DNA from: an uncultured Eubacteriales bacterium
GTDB taxonomy: Bacteria > Bacillota > Clostridia > Oscillospirales > Ruminococcaceae
Direction: 5' to 3'
Assembly: GCA_900314975.1 (NCBI GenBank)
Contig: OMXI01000002.1
Coordinates: 1 to 64,000, forward strand
DNA length: 64,000 nt
Positions 16,852 through 25,702 of the stretch are shown here, in pieces (the stretch's first letter is position 1; every line of letters starts with the position of its first letter). The notes beneath the pieces are model-generated. The model was not told the DNA's origin, ran no database searches, and saw only the letters and a program-made list of their open reading frames with translations. The position numbers and the translations under genes are program-made.

Positions 16852-17517
16852 TCAGATATAGTTCTTAGTTCTGTTCAAATCTGTTTCAAGGTCGGGATAG
16901 TCGGCTTTGAGGTTTGCAAGCAGTGTGGGTATGATTTCCTTATTCTCCCGAACTTTCAGAAACTCATCGGTAGTTATGCCGACAAGCTGAACAAAATCAA
17001 GTCTGCCGTAAATCGTATCTCTGCCCTTGACCTCTGTATCAGATGCAATAAGAAGAGCGGTTATCTTGCTTTCGGGCTTGTTAAGATTTATCGACTGCGG
17101 ATCCTTGGCGCTGCCTACATACTGTCCGGGCTCAAACCAGCTTTCACTGGTGAATGTATATCTTGCGAGGTTGCTCATCATATTCATTGCCCATACGCAG
17201 TTTTTCGGCTCGGTGTCTTTGAGCTTTATCGTCATTTCGTAGCCCCATTTGCTGAACTCGCCTCCGAAGCTTTCCTCGTCATAATAAAGCTCGCTCATTC
17301 CGAAGGTTACAACGTGCGAATAGCCTTTTGGTGACGGATACGCGCTGAATCCGTCAAGATACTCGTTGCCGCCGAACATAGCACGGCTTTGAATAGTTGT
17401 GCCGAAATGCTCGGGTTTAGTATCACCGTACACCTCTTCAAATGCAGTTTCAATTTCATCCCAGCCGGGAGCGAAATCATCATCGTCTGCTTTTGCCTTG
17501 AATTCTTCAAGTGTCAT
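16852..17517 (-). CDS. Suppressor-of-fused (SUFU) domain protein
   Basis: A 221-residue soluble protein matching the bacterial SUFU-like family, whose cellular role is not established. Recognisable features are GDTKPEHFGTTIQSRAMFGG (about 31-50), SYSHVVTFGMSELYYDEE-like text (here GYSHVVTFGMSELYYDEE, about 65-82), WGYEMTIKL, and the C-terminal FVQLVGITTDEF. It is inserted between the M24 peptidase and efp, genes that are otherwise usually adjacent. No signal peptide or membrane segment is present. In bacteria SUFU domains often appear as immunity-like or contact-system proteins, but no toxin gene is adjacent here. Confidence 0.75.
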   Translation of the reverse strand: MTLEEFKAKADDDDFAPGWDEIETAFEEVYGDTKPEHFGTTIQSRAMFGGNEYLDGFSAYPSPKGYSHVVTFGMSELYYDEESFGGEFSKWGYEMTIKLKDTEPKNCVWAMNMMSNLARYTFTSESWFEPGQYVGSAKDPQSINLNKPESKITALLIASDTEVKGRDTIYGRLDFVQLVGITTDEFLKVRENKEIIPTLLANLKADYPDLETDLNRTKNYI

Positions 17518-17533
17518 GTTATCTCTCCCCTTT

Positions 17534-18598
17534 TCAGATTATTATAAGTTGTTTTTCTGCTTTTGTCATATTTTCACAGCCGTTATTCTTAACGACTACA
17601 AAATCCTCGATACGAACACCGAACTCACCTTCAAGGTATATCCCGGGCTCGACGGTAACGATTGAATTCTCGGGCAGGATATCCTCCTTGCTTGGCGATG
17701 CATACGGCATTTCGTGTATTTCCATTCCCACACCGTGACCGAGCGAGTGCCCGAAGTTATCACCATAGCCTTCATTAGAAATAATATCGCGCGCCACAGC
17801 GTCAAGCTCTTTGCCTGTCATTCCAGCCTTAACCGCGCTCAAAGCTGCAAGCTGTGCGTTGAGCACGATTTCATAGACCTTTCGCATTTTATCGGTAGGC
17901 TCGCCCAGACAGAAGGTTCTTGTCATATCGCTGTGATAGCCCTGCACAACTGCACCGAAATCAAGCAAAACAAAATCGCCCTGCTTGATCGGTTTGTCGG
18001 AAGGCACTCCGTGAGGCAGAGAGGTGTTCTTTCCGCTCAAAGCGATTGTATCAAAGGAAAGCTCCTCTGCGCCGTTTTTAAGCATATAGTAATCAAGCTC
18101 AAGCTGGACTTCCCTCTCGGTTTTCCCAGCTCTAACGAAATCAAGCATATGCTCAAAGCCTTTTTCGGCGATACGCTGTGCCTGTATAATCAATTCGATC
18201 TCTGATCGAGTTTTTACCATTCTTATACTGCGGATTAGCTTTGTAAAAGCGTTGTCTGATGAAAGTCCGACCTTCAGCGCACTTTTCATCGCAGTAAACT
18301 GCTCTACTGTACAAAACTCCGTATTGACCGCCGCAGTTTTGGCATTATGCTTTTTTATAAGCTCGTTTATCTGGTGATAAAGTCTGTCCTGCAAAATCAC
18401 ATCGCAGCCTTTGGCTGTGGCTTTTGCCTTTTCGATATATCTGAAATCAATTATAAGGTAAGCCTTATCCTTGAACACAACAAGTGTTCCGTCACTTGAT
18501 TTCATACCTGTAAAGTATCTTCGGTTGACAGTATCGTTGATTATTCCGCAGTCGCAGATTTTGCCGATACTGAACATAAGCTGTTCAAGATGTGTCAT
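17534..18598 (-). CDS. M24 Xaa-Pro peptidase
   Basis: A 354-residue pita-bread metallopeptidase of the PepP/PepQ type (YqhT-like), cleaving Xaa-Pro bonds. The N-terminal creatinase-like domain spans about 1-125. The catalytic domain shows metal ligands D in LLDFGAVVQGYHSDMTRT, H in GHSLGHGVGMEIHE, and Glu in TVEPGIYLEGEFGVRIED. Its start codon overlaps the stop of aroQ by one nucleotide (TAATG), indicating translational coupling. Confidence 0.92.
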   Translation of the reverse strand: MTHLEQLMFSIGKICDCGIINDTVNRRYFTGMKSSDGTLVVFKDKAYLIIDFRYIEKAKATAKGCDVILQDRLYHQINELIKKHNAKTAAVNTEFCTVEQFTAMKSALKVGLSSDNAFTKLIRSIRMVKTRSEIELIIQAQRIAEKGFEHMLDFVRAGKTEREVQLELDYYMLKNGAEELSFDTIALSGKNTSLPHGVPSDKPIKQGDFVLLDFGAVVQGYHSDMTRTFCLGEPTDKMRKVYEIVLNAQLAALSAVKAGMTGKELDAVARDIISNEGYGDNFGHSLGHGVGMEIHEMPYASPSKEDILPENSIVTVEPGIYLEGEFGVRIEDFVVVKNNGCENMTKAEKQLIII

Positions 18599-19053
18599 TA
18601 GCTTTCTGTGTTCTCCTCTTTCTTCCAGCGATAGTAAAGTGCATCAACAGCCAGAATGTACGAATCTTTGCCGAAACCGCAGATAGATCCTGCACAGACA
18701 GGTGCGATGACCGATTTAGCACGGAATTCATCTCTTGCATTTATATTGCTGATATGTACCTCGATAACAGGTATCTTTATAGCAGCTATCGCATCTCTGA
18801 TAGCATAGCTGTAGTGTGTATATGCACCTGCATTGATAATAACACCGTCAAAGGATTTCCTTGCAAGGTGGAGAGTATCTATTATCTCGCCCTCGCTGTT
18901 TGACTGAAAGACCTCACAATGAAACTGCTTTGAGATAGCGTGTTCAATTATATCATTGTTGATGCTTTCGTAGCTTTCATCACCGTATATTCCGGGTTCA
19001 CGCTCGCCAAGAAGATTAAGGTTCGGTCCGTGAATAACAAGTATTTTTTTCAT
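18598..19053 (-). CDS. aroQ: Type II 3-dehydroquinate dehydratase
   Basis: Third step of the shikimate pathway. The 151-residue protein has the type II signature: HGPNLNLLGEREPGIYG with catalytic Tyr, INAGAYTHYSYAIRDA, and EVHISNINARDEFR with the catalytic His. Start placed at the ATG at 19053 behind AGGAG with an 8-nt spacing; an in-frame GTG at 19062 overlaps that site. It lies 12 nt after nfo. Confidence 0.95.
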   Translation of the reverse strand: MKKILVIHGPNLNLLGEREPGIYGDESYESINNDIIEHAISKQFHCEVFQSNSEGEIIDTLHLARKSFDGVIINAGAYTHYSYAIRDAIAAIKIPVIEVHISNINARDEFRAKSVIAPVCAGSICGFGKDSYILAVDALYYRWKKEENTES

Positions 19054-19065
19054 TCTGATCACTCC

Positions 19066-19920
19066 TTATTTTACTGACAAATAGTAGTTCTTCATCGTTA
19101 ATGCGTCTTTATCCTGTGTTCCTGCGCTTTCGCACACAAAAATCGGGGAAAGGTTCTTCTTTGCGACTATCTCCATAAGCGGTTCATAGTCTGGTCCGAA
19201 GCCCTGGTTATCATCAAATGTAAGGTGCTTTTTTTCACCGCCCGGCTCTGTGAACATTATCTTTGAAAAATGGCTGTGAAAAACCTTTGCTCTGTCGGCA
19301 CCGATAGCATTTTCGATTTCGCTGATGATTTTTTCGTACTCTGCCTTACCCTTTATGTAGCCGAACTCCCTTGCGTTGAGGTGTCCAAAGTCTATACACG
19401 GCAGAAAGGTTTCATCAAGCCTGCAAAGCTCCAGCACTTCGGTAAGGTTGCCAAGCTGATTGACCTTGCCCATTGTTTCGGGGCAGAAGATAATATCCTC
19501 AAAGCCTTGTTCCACGGCAGTTTTCCTTGCCCGTGTAATTGTATCTTTGGCGAGCTCAAGTGCTTCTTCCCTGCTGATTTTTGCGCAGGAACCCGAATGT
19601 ATCACTATCCTTTGAGCGCCAAGCCTTTTGGCTGCATCGCACGACTGAATGATGTAGTTTATGCTGTTATCGCGCTTTTCAGGCTCTATGCTCGAAAGAG
19701 AGATAAAGTAAGGAGCGTGAAGCGAGAGTGTTATATTATGCTCTGCGGATTTATCGCGCAGCGCAAATGCGGTCTTATCGGTTACCTTGACTCCCCTTCC
19801 GCACTGATATTCATAATGGTCAAGTCCCATTTTTTCAAGGTACCCGGGGACTTGAACTGTTGATTTAAAGTTTGCGGAAAAGCTGTCGCTGTTTCCCGCA
19901 GGTCCGAATTTTGCAGGCAT
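19066..19920 (-). CDS. nfo: Endonuclease IV-like TIM-barrel protein
   Basis: A probable AP endonuclease of base-excision repair. The 284-residue barrel shows the usual metal-ligand series of the Nfo family: His in SLHAPYF, His in VIHSGSC, Glu in CPETMGK, Asp/His in CIDFGHLNA, His in VFHSHFS, and Glu in CESAG. The family's nucleotide-flipping loops are not all clear, so a sugar-phosphate isomerase-like relative is possible. It is 4 nt downstream of yqeG. Confidence 0.85.
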   Translation of the reverse strand: MPAKFGPAGNSDSFSANFKSTVQVPGYLEKMGLDHYEYQCGRGVKVTDKTAFALRDKSAEHNITLSLHAPYFISLSSIEPEKRDNSINYIIQSCDAAKRLGAQRIVIHSGSCAKISREEALELAKDTITRARKTAVEQGFEDIIFCPETMGKVNQLGNLTEVLELCRLDETFLPCIDFGHLNAREFGYIKGKAEYEKIISEIENAIGADRAKVFHSHFSKIMFTEPGGEKKHLTFDDNQGFGPDYEPLMEIVAKKNLSPIFVCESAGTQDKDALTMKNYYLSVK

Positions 19921-19924
19921 TGTA

Positions 19925-20422
19925 TCACTCCTTAATTATTCTTTTTCTGCTCGGCAGAAGCGGTTTTTCTATCGTGCGCTTAAATCTGAACGGCAGACTT
20001 GTTTCAGGCTCCAGCGGATAAACAAAGCAGGAACGTATACCTGCAAGGTTTGCACCCATAATATCGGTGAAAATCTGGTCGCCTATTGCCGCGATATCGC
20101 ACTTTTCAAAGCCAAGCCTTTTAACAGCCTCGTTTATACCGTAGGTAAGCGGTTTTCTTCCGTTGGCAACATATTCAAGCTCAAGCAGCTGCGCAAACGG
20201 CTCTACCCTCGGCGGTTTGTTATTTGAAACGATAATAAGCTTTATACCTGCCTTTTTAACACGTGCAAGCCAATCCATACTTGACTGCGGCGGCACGGGA
20301 TTGTTGTGCGTTGTGAGGGTATTGTCAATATCAAGCACTATTCCTTTTATATGTTTGCGCTTTAAGAATTTCGGAGTAATGCCTGTTATATCATTAAAAA
20401 CATATGTGGGTCTGAATATCAT
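19925..20422 (-). CDS. yqeG: YqeG family HAD-IIIA phosphatase
   Basis: A 165-residue HAD-superfamily hydrolase with motif I DIDNTLTTHN, motif II IIVSNN, and motif III/IV region GRKPLTYGIN...IGDQIFTDIMGAN. The substrate is unassigned in most Firmicutes; relatives act as phosphatidylglycerophosphate phosphatase-like enzymes in some lineages. The start at the ATG at 20422 follows AGGAGAGTTTTA. An upstream in-frame TTG (20455) falls inside the rpsU terminator and is rejected. Confidence 0.9.
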   Translation of the reverse strand: MIFRPTYVFNDITGITPKFLKRKHIKGIVLDIDNTLTTHNNPVPPQSSMDWLARVKKAGIKLIIVSNNKPPRVEPFAQLLELEYVANGRKPLTYGINEAVKRLGFEKCDIAAIGDQIFTDIMGANLAGIRSCFVYPLEPETSLPFRFKRTIEKPLLPSRKRIIKE

Positions 20423-20442
20423 TAAAACTCTCCTGACTAAAC

Positions 20443-20471
20443 AAAAAACGGGCAAAAAATGCCCGTTTTGA
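20443..20471 (-). terminator. rpsU terminator
   Basis: On the minus strand AAAACGGGCA, loop TTTTT, TGCCCGTTTT, then TTGTTT. It starts 6 nt after the rpsU stop. yqeG follows immediately and may rely on read-through. Confidence 0.85.
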
Positions 20472-20477
20472 ACAATA

Positions 20478-20651
20478 TTAGTATTTACGCTTACGAGCAG
20501 CTTCAGACTTCTTCTTACGCTTTACTGAAGGCTTTTCGTAGTGTTCTCTCTTACGAACCTCAGCAATAACGCCGTCTCTTGCGCAAGATCTCTTAAAGCG
20601 CTTGAGTGCTGTATCCAAAGTTTCGTTTTTACCAACACGAATTTCTGCCAA
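20478..20651 (-). CDS. rpsU: 30S ribosomal protein S21
   Basis: A small basic ribosomal protein of 57 residues (A)[19 protein letters not shown]... ending in a Lys/Arg-rich tail. The start codon is TTG at 20649-20651: AGGGAGGGA lies just upstream, and translation from there gives exactly the usual S21 N-terminus and length. The frame remains open upstream to 20747, but those residues do not resemble S21. It has its own promoter with an unusually long leader of about 180 nt. Confidence 0.93.
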   Translation of the reverse strand: MAEIRVGKNETLDTALKRFKRSCARDGVIAEVRKREHYEKPSVKRKKKSEAARKRKY

Positions 20652-20956
20652 AACTATTCCCTCCCTTTGCCACCTTTGACAGAGGTAATAAGTATAGGTC
20701 ATTCCGTAAAGCAAGGTGATAGTGAAGGCGTTCGCTTTTGCAAACACAAAACGGATACCGTTTTACAAATGTCGCTGTTACGACCACTCTGTCTAATTAC
20801 ACTTACGAAATTATCAGACCTATACAATTACAATGTAATTATACAACATATTGCATATAAAGTCAAGTGCTTTTTTAATGTTTCTTTCACAAAATTTCAT
20901 ATTTTTTATTAACACGCCATAATACATAATAATCATTACTTACTGTTCATGCCGTG
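20652..20956 (-). promoter_or_regulatory. rpsU promoter and long leader
   Basis: The promoter is TTGACT (20861-20866), 17-nt spacer, TATAAT (20838-20843). Directly after the -10 box, AATTACA-T-TGTAATT forms a perfect 7-1-7 inverted repeat over the expected start site. The leader also holds AAAACGG-TAT-CCGTTTT (about 20751-20767). No small gene or known riboswitch was recognised. A weak hairpin (20911-20957) follows the GNAT gene stop. The long leader suggests regulation, but the mechanism is not visible. Confidence 0.75.
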
Positions 20957-21415
20957 TCAGATATCTTTTCTCATTTCGTCATAGCACAGAAAATCGCCGT
21001 TTTCCGCAATGACTGTATGGTAATCGGTCTCGATATATCCGCGTTTTCTGTAAATATTCTTAGCAGGAAGAGATGCGTCAAGAACTACCTCGTGATAATC
21101 CTGGGCAATAACGATCTCGGCGTGATCCATAAGCGACCTGCCGTAGCCCTTATGCTGATAATCGGGCAGAACGAAAAGGCGCTTTATCTCGTTGCCGTCG
21201 ACTGTTAAAGTCCCCACATATTCATCGTTGTCAAGCTGAAGAATATAAACTTTGCCAGCCTTGATATCCTCGATTATGCGTTCATCGGTATGATGCTGCA
21301 AAAAGTAATCTACCGCACCTGCGGGGTAATACTTGGGGTATACCTCTTTTATAGTCGTTTGTGTTATTTCTTTTACGAAACTGAATTCATTGAGTTCTGC
21401 CTGTGAGATTCTCAT
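20957..21415 (-). CDS. GNAT family N-acetyltransferase
   Basis: A 152-residue acetyl-CoA-dependent acetyltransferase. The acetyl-CoA binding loop is in LPDYQHKGYGRSLMDHAE (about 97-114), preceded by the beta4 strand IKRLFV. The C-terminal NIYRKRGYIE is the usual motif B. The substrate is not predictable. Start at the ATG at 21415 behind GGGGGA; last gene of a leuS-MATE-GNAT run. Confidence 0.88.
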   Translation of the reverse strand: MRISQAELNEFSFVKEITQTTIKEVYPKYYPAGAVDYFLQHHTDERIIEDIKAGKVYILQLDNDEYVGTLTVDGNEIKRLFVLPDYQHKGYGRSLMDHAEIVIAQDYHEVVLDASLPAKNIYRKRGYIETDYHTVIAENGDFLCYDEMRKDI

Positions 21416-21434
21416 TTGTCATTCCCCCGTTAGT

Positions 21435-22787
21435 TTAGTTATCGTTCATTTTCTTTAGCTCTGAATATGCAAAAGGTATTGCGAGGACCATAGAACATAC
21501 ATCTGCTGCCGCCTGTGCGCATTCAACTCCCGTTAATCCGAATAATGAAGAGAAAGCAAACAGCAGCGGAATAAAGAATATACCGCTTCGTGCAGACGAG
21601 GAGATCGAAGCCTTAATGCCAGCACCTATGCTTTGCAGCATCATGTTTGTCATAACGATCCCACTCATAAGCGGTAATGTTACCGCTTGAAACCTCAGCG
21701 CTTTTGAGCCTATGGCAATAACATCGGGATCATCTCTGAAATATGATACTATCTGTGGGGCAAAAACAAAGCAGCCAGTTGCCACCACAATAAGAAACAA
21801 AGTTCCGTATTTAAGGCAGAAGAAATAGCCTTCTTTTACGCGCTTTTTCAGATTTGCGCCATAATTGAAGGAACATACAGGCTGATAACCCTGACCGAAT
21901 CCTATAAGTGCAGAAGAAACAAGCATAAGCGTTCTTGTTGCTACCGACATACCTGCGATAGCTGCATCTCCGCCGTACTCACCTGCAATTTTATTGAGCA
22001 TTATAGTTGCGAGTGCGGCAAGTCCCTGTCTGAAAAGCGAAGGGATACCGCCGTTGATTATCTCAAAGATATAGTGCTTGTTTATTCTGATATTCTTGAA
22101 TTTTATATGTATGTTTACGCCTTGTTTGCTGCCTATCATAAGCACGATAAAGCTGATTATCTGACCGCTGACGGTTGCAAGTGCGGCACCGCTTACTCCC
22201 AAATCAAACACGAATATGAACAATGGGTCAAGGGCGATATTGGCAACAGCACCTGCGAGCAGACCGAACATAGCGTAAACCGCACTTCCCTGGAAACGCA
22301 GCTGATTGTTTATAACGAACTGACCTGTCATAAACGGCGCGCCTATAAGAATTATGCGCATATAGTTTTTGGTGTCTGCAAGCGTTGTTTCGGTAGCGCC
22401 CAAAAGGTGTGAAACGGGTTCGACAAGGAAAATGCCGACTACAGCTATAATAGTGCCGATTATAAGTGACAGCGCAAAGCCTGTTGATGCGACCTCGTTT
22501 GCCTGCTTGTTGTCATTGGCGCCAAGCATTCTCGCAAGATAATTGCCCGAACCCTGTCCGCACATAAATCCTATCGCCTGAATTATAGCCATTACCGAGA
22601 AAACTATTCCTACTGCTGCGGTCGCTTCGGTCGAAATCTTACCGACAAAGAAAGTATCGGCAGAGTTGTATATGCCCGTAACAAGCATACTTATTATAGT
22701 CGGTACAGAAAGCTTCAGGATAAGCTTTGGAACAGGCGTTTGCGTCATATAGATATAACGCTGTGACCTTTCATCTGTATTTGTCAA
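21435..22787 (-). CDS. MATE family efflux transporter
   Basis: A 450-residue integral membrane antiporter with about 12 membrane segments (multidrug/toxin extrusion). Conserved features are KLSVPTIISMLVTGIYNSADTFF-type TM1 (PTIISMLVTGIYNSADTFFV), GFMCGQGSGNYLARMLGA and GFGQGYQPVCSFNYGA. I place the start at the TTG at 22787 behind AGAGGTAA; the next upstream in-frame TTG (22820) has no ribosome-binding site. The cargo is unknown. Confidence 0.9.
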   Translation of the reverse strand: MTNTDERSQRYIYMTQTPVPKLILKLSVPTIISMLVTGIYNSADTFFVGKISTEATAAVGIVFSVMAIIQAIGFMCGQGSGNYLARMLGANDNKQANEVASTGFALSLIIGTIIAVVGIFLVEPVSHLLGATETTLADTKNYMRIILIGAPFMTGQFVINNQLRFQGSAVYAMFGLLAGAVANIALDPLFIFVFDLGVSGAALATVSGQIISFIVLMIGSKQGVNIHIKFKNIRINKHYIFEIINGGIPSLFRQGLAALATIMLNKIAGEYGGDAAIAGMSVATRTLMLVSSALIGFGQGYQPVCSFNYGANLKKRVKEGYFFCLKYGTLFLIVVATGCFVFAPQIVSYFRDDPDVIAIGSKALRFQAVTLPLMSGIVMTNMMLQSIGAGIKASISSSARSGIFFIPLLFAFSSLFGLTGVECAQAAADVCSMVLAIPFAYSELKKMNDN

Positions 22788-22800
22788 AAGAATTACCTCT

Positions 22801-22843
22801 TTGCTTAAAGCAAATGTCACCCGTGCAGAGTGACATTTGATGA
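22801..22843 (-). terminator. Hairpin between leuS and the MATE gene
   Basis: AAATGTCAC (22812-22820) pairs perfectly with GTGACATTT (22830-22838). A second small palindrome, TTGCTTTAAGCAA (22801-22813 region), abuts it. There is no long U run, so this is a weak terminator or an mRNA-processing or stability stem. Confidence 0.4.
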
Positions 22844-25282
22844 TTACTTAACTACAATATTTACAAGCTTTTTAGGAACATATATCTCCTTGACGATAGT
22901 TTTTCCGTCAATGATTGATGCTATGTTGTTCTCGGACTTTGCCAGAGAAATAACAGTATCCTTATCGGCATCAGCAGAAATATTCAGTTTTGCCTTTACC
23001 TTGCCGTTGACTTGTACGACTATCTCGATCACGTCCTCAACGAGCTGTGCAGGGTCATATGTAGGCCAGGGCTCGTATGCAAGGCTTTCCTCGTGGCCGA
23101 AAATGCTCCAGATCTCTTCACATATGTGAGGCGAAATGCACGACAGCATTTTGATAAGCCCCTCTGCGTAAGCCTTCGGACAGTTCTCGTTCTTGTATAC
23201 AGCGTTCACGAATATCATCATCTGGCTGATAGCGGTGTTGAATGCGAGCTGTTCAAAATCATCTGTTACTTTCTTTACAGTCTGATTATATACCTTTGCA
23301 AGCTTTCCGTCATCGGTCTCGGTAAGATTCTTTGGCTCTGTGAAGAAGTTCCAAACTCTGTTCAGGAACTTTCTTGCGCCCTCAACACCGTTCTTGCTCC
23401 ACGGCTTGCTGACCTCGAGAGGTCCCATAAACATTTCGTACAGACGAAGTGTATCAGCACCGTAATCTCTTACGATGTCAGACGGATTAACAACAAACTC
23501 GGGGAATCTCTTACCCATTTTGATGCCGTTTTCGCCGAGTATCATACCCTGATGAACGAGCTTTTTGAAAGGCTCTTTTGTAGGTGCAAGCCCCTTATCA
23601 TAGAGATATCTGTTCCAGATACGCGAATAGATAAGGTGTCCTACTGCGTGCTCGGGTCCGCCGATATAAAGGTCAACAGGCATCCAGTGCTTTAAAAGCT
23701 CCTGGTTTGCAAATTCTTTATCATTGTGTGGATCTATATATCTGAAATAGTACCAGCTTGAGCCTGCACTGCCCGGCATTGTAGAGGTCTCTCGTGTACC
23801 TTTTACGCCGTTCTTATCATATTTTTTCCACTCTACCGCGTTTTCAAGAGGTGCTTTGCCGTTCTTGCCCTTGTAATCATCAAGCTCAGGCAGGATAAGC
23901 GGAAGCTCGGAATCGTCAAGAACGTGGATCTTTCCGTCCTCGCCGTGAACGACGGGAACAGGCTCGCCCCAATAACGCTGGCGGGCAAATATCCACTCAC
24001 GGAAATGATAATTGACAGTTCTCTTGGCAATACCCATTTTTTCAAGCTTCTGTGTGATAGCTTCCTTTGCCTCTTCAACGGTCATTCCCGTAAACTCCTC
24101 GGAATTGATGAGCTTATAGCCCTTTCCGAGATAATTCTGTTTTTCAAGTGCAGCCTCGGAAACGTCGATATGACCTGCTTTTTCGTCACCGTCGATAACC
24201 TGGAGCATTTCGATATTGTGCGCAATTGCGTACTCAAAGTCACGCTGGTCGTGGCTCGGTACAGCCATAACTGCTCCTGTTCCGTAACTTGCAAGAACAA
24301 AATCACCGATGAACATACGAACTTCCTTGCCATTGACAGGGTTTATGCAGGTAACACCCTTGAGCTCACAGCCTGATTTAGTCTTGTTAAGCTCGGTACG
24401 GTCCATATCGTTTTTCTTCTTAGTTTCGTCGATATAAGCCTGTACCTCTTCCCTGTTCTGAACTCTGTCAAGCAGACTTTCGGTAATTGTGCCGTCAGGA
24501 GCAAGAACCATAAAAGTAATACCGTAGATGGTTTCGATACAGGTCGTGAAAATAGAGAACTTTCCGCCGCCGACGATCTCAAACTCGACCTCAACACCTG
24601 TTGATTTGCCTATCCAGTTACGCTGGATAGCCTTGGTGGATTCAGGCCAGTCTATCTCGTCAAGGCCTTCAAGGAGCTTTTCAGCAAAGGCAGGCTGATC
24701 AATTACCCACTGCTTCATATTCTTACGGACAACGGGGAATCCGCCGCGCTCTGATTTGCCGTCAATGACCTCGTCATTGGAAAGAACTGTACCCAGCTCC
24801 TCACACCAGTTAACAGGCATATCTATGTACTTTGCATAGCCGTCTTTATAAAGCTGTGCAAATATCCACTGTGTCCACTTATAGAACTCGGGGTCTGATG
24901 TTGCTATCATCTTTGACCAGTCATAGTCAAAACCAAGTTCTTTGAGCTGCTTTGAAAAGGTCTTGATGTTTTCCTGCGTAAAGCCGTTTGGGTGATTTCC
25001 AGTGTTAACAGCATACTGCTCGGCAGGCAGACCAAACGAATCGTAACCCATTGGGTGAAGAACATTATAGCCCTGCATACGCTTCATTCTTGAAACGATA
25101 TCCGTAGCTGTATAGCCCTCGGGGTGACCTGCGTGCAGACCTACGCCAGACGGATAAGGGAACATATCAAGTGCATAAAACTTCGGTTTGCTGAAATCCC
25201 AGACGTCTGTTTTGAATGTTTCGTGTTCCTCCCAGTATTTCTGCCATTTCTTTTCAATTGCGGCGTAATCGTAATTAGCCAT
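22844..25282 (-). CDS. leuS: Leucyl-tRNA synthetase
   Basis: An 812-residue class I synthetase that charges tRNA-Leu. The HIGH-type motif appears as YPSGVGLHAGHPEGYT (about 42-57). The CP1 editing domain contains the TGAVMAVPSHDQRDFEYA segment. The KMSKS motif is altered to KMGKR (in GENGIKMGKRFPEFVVNP, about 590). The C-terminal anticodon-binding and LeuRS-specific domains are present. There is no T-box leader: only 24 nt separate it from rsfS, so it is transcribed with the upstream operon. Confidence 0.97.
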   Translation of the reverse strand: MANYDYAAIEKKWQKYWEEHETFKTDVWDFSKPKFYALDMFPYPSGVGLHAGHPEGYTATDIVSRMKRMQGYNVLHPMGYDSFGLPAEQYAVNTGNHPNGFTQENIKTFSKQLKELGFDYDWSKMIATSDPEFYKWTQWIFAQLYKDGYAKYIDMPVNWCEELGTVLSNDEVIDGKSERGGFPVVRKNMKQWVIDQPAFAEKLLEGLDEIDWPESTKAIQRNWIGKSTGVEVEFEIVGGGKFSIFTTCIETIYGITFMVLAPDGTITESLLDRVQNREEVQAYIDETKKKNDMDRTELNKTKSGCELKGVTCINPVNGKEVRMFIGDFVLASYGTGAVMAVPSHDQRDFEYAIAHNIEMLQVIDGDEKAGHIDVSEAALEKQNYLGKGYKLINSEEFTGMTVEEAKEAITQKLEKMGIAKRTVNYHFREWIFARQRYWGEPVPVVHGEDGKIHVLDDSELPLILPELDDYKGKNGKAPLENAVEWKKYDKNGVKGTRETSTMPGSAGSSWYYFRYIDPHNDKEFANQELLKHWMPVDLYIGGPEHAVGHLIYSRIWNRYLYDKGLAPTKEPFKKLVHQGMILGENGIKMGKRFPEFVVNPSDIVRDYGADTLRLYEMFMGPLEVSKPWSKNGVEGARKFLNRVWNFFTEPKNLTETDDGKLAKVYNQTVKKVTDDFEQLAFNTAISQMMIFVNAVYKNENCPKAYAEGLIKMLSCISPHICEEIWSIFGHEESLAYEPWPTYDPAQLVEDVIEIVVQVNGKVKAKLNISADADKDTVISLAKSENNIASIIDGKTIVKEIYVPKKLVNIVVK

Positions 25283-25306
25283 TTCTATCAGTCCTTTGCA
25301 AAATAA

Positions 25307-25681
25307 TTAGTTATCTTCTTTTACCAGATACTGCGAAATATCAACAGCAGTTCCGTCTGACCACAGTCTTTCAAGGTTATAGTGGTCTCTTGTTTCCTTA
25401 TAGAAAACGTGAACAACAATATCACCGTAGTCAAGCACTATCCAGGTCTGACCCTGATAGCCTTCGGTCCTTGAAGGTTCAATACCGAGCTGTGTCATTT
25501 TGAACTCGACCTCTTCGGCGAGTGCTTTGGTGTGTATATTTGATGTTCCGTCGGCGATAACGAAATAGTCAGCGATTATAGTCAAGTCACCAATCTTTAT
25601 AGCCTGTATATCCTCTGCTCTTTTTGAATCAAGCGCTTTAACGATAGTTTCAAGCTTTTGCTGTGAAGTTATTTCTGCCAT
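25307..25681 (-). CDS. rsfS: Ribosome silencing factor
   Basis: A 124-residue RsfS/Iojap protein that binds L14 on the 50S subunit and blocks subunit joining in slow growth. Typical core: DLTIIADYFVIADGTS, EGYQGQTWIVLDYGDIVVHVF, and YYNLERLW-like DHYNLERLWSDG. It lies 21 nt downstream of yqeK, an arrangement conserved in Firmicutes (nadD-yqeK-rsfS). Confidence 0.96.
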   Translation of the reverse strand: MAEITSQQKLETIVKALDSKRAEDIQAIKIGDLTIIADYFVIADGTSNIHTKALAEEVEFKMTQLGIEPSRTEGYQGQTWIVLDYGDIVVHVFYKETRDHYNLERLWSDGTAVDISQYLVKEDN

Positions 25682-25702
25682 ATACCTTGTCCTTTCTGTA
25701 GA

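Noticed and set aside
25283..25306. A T-box leader was looked for upstream of leuS.
   Set aside because: Only 24 nt separate rsfS and leuS, too short for any T-box.
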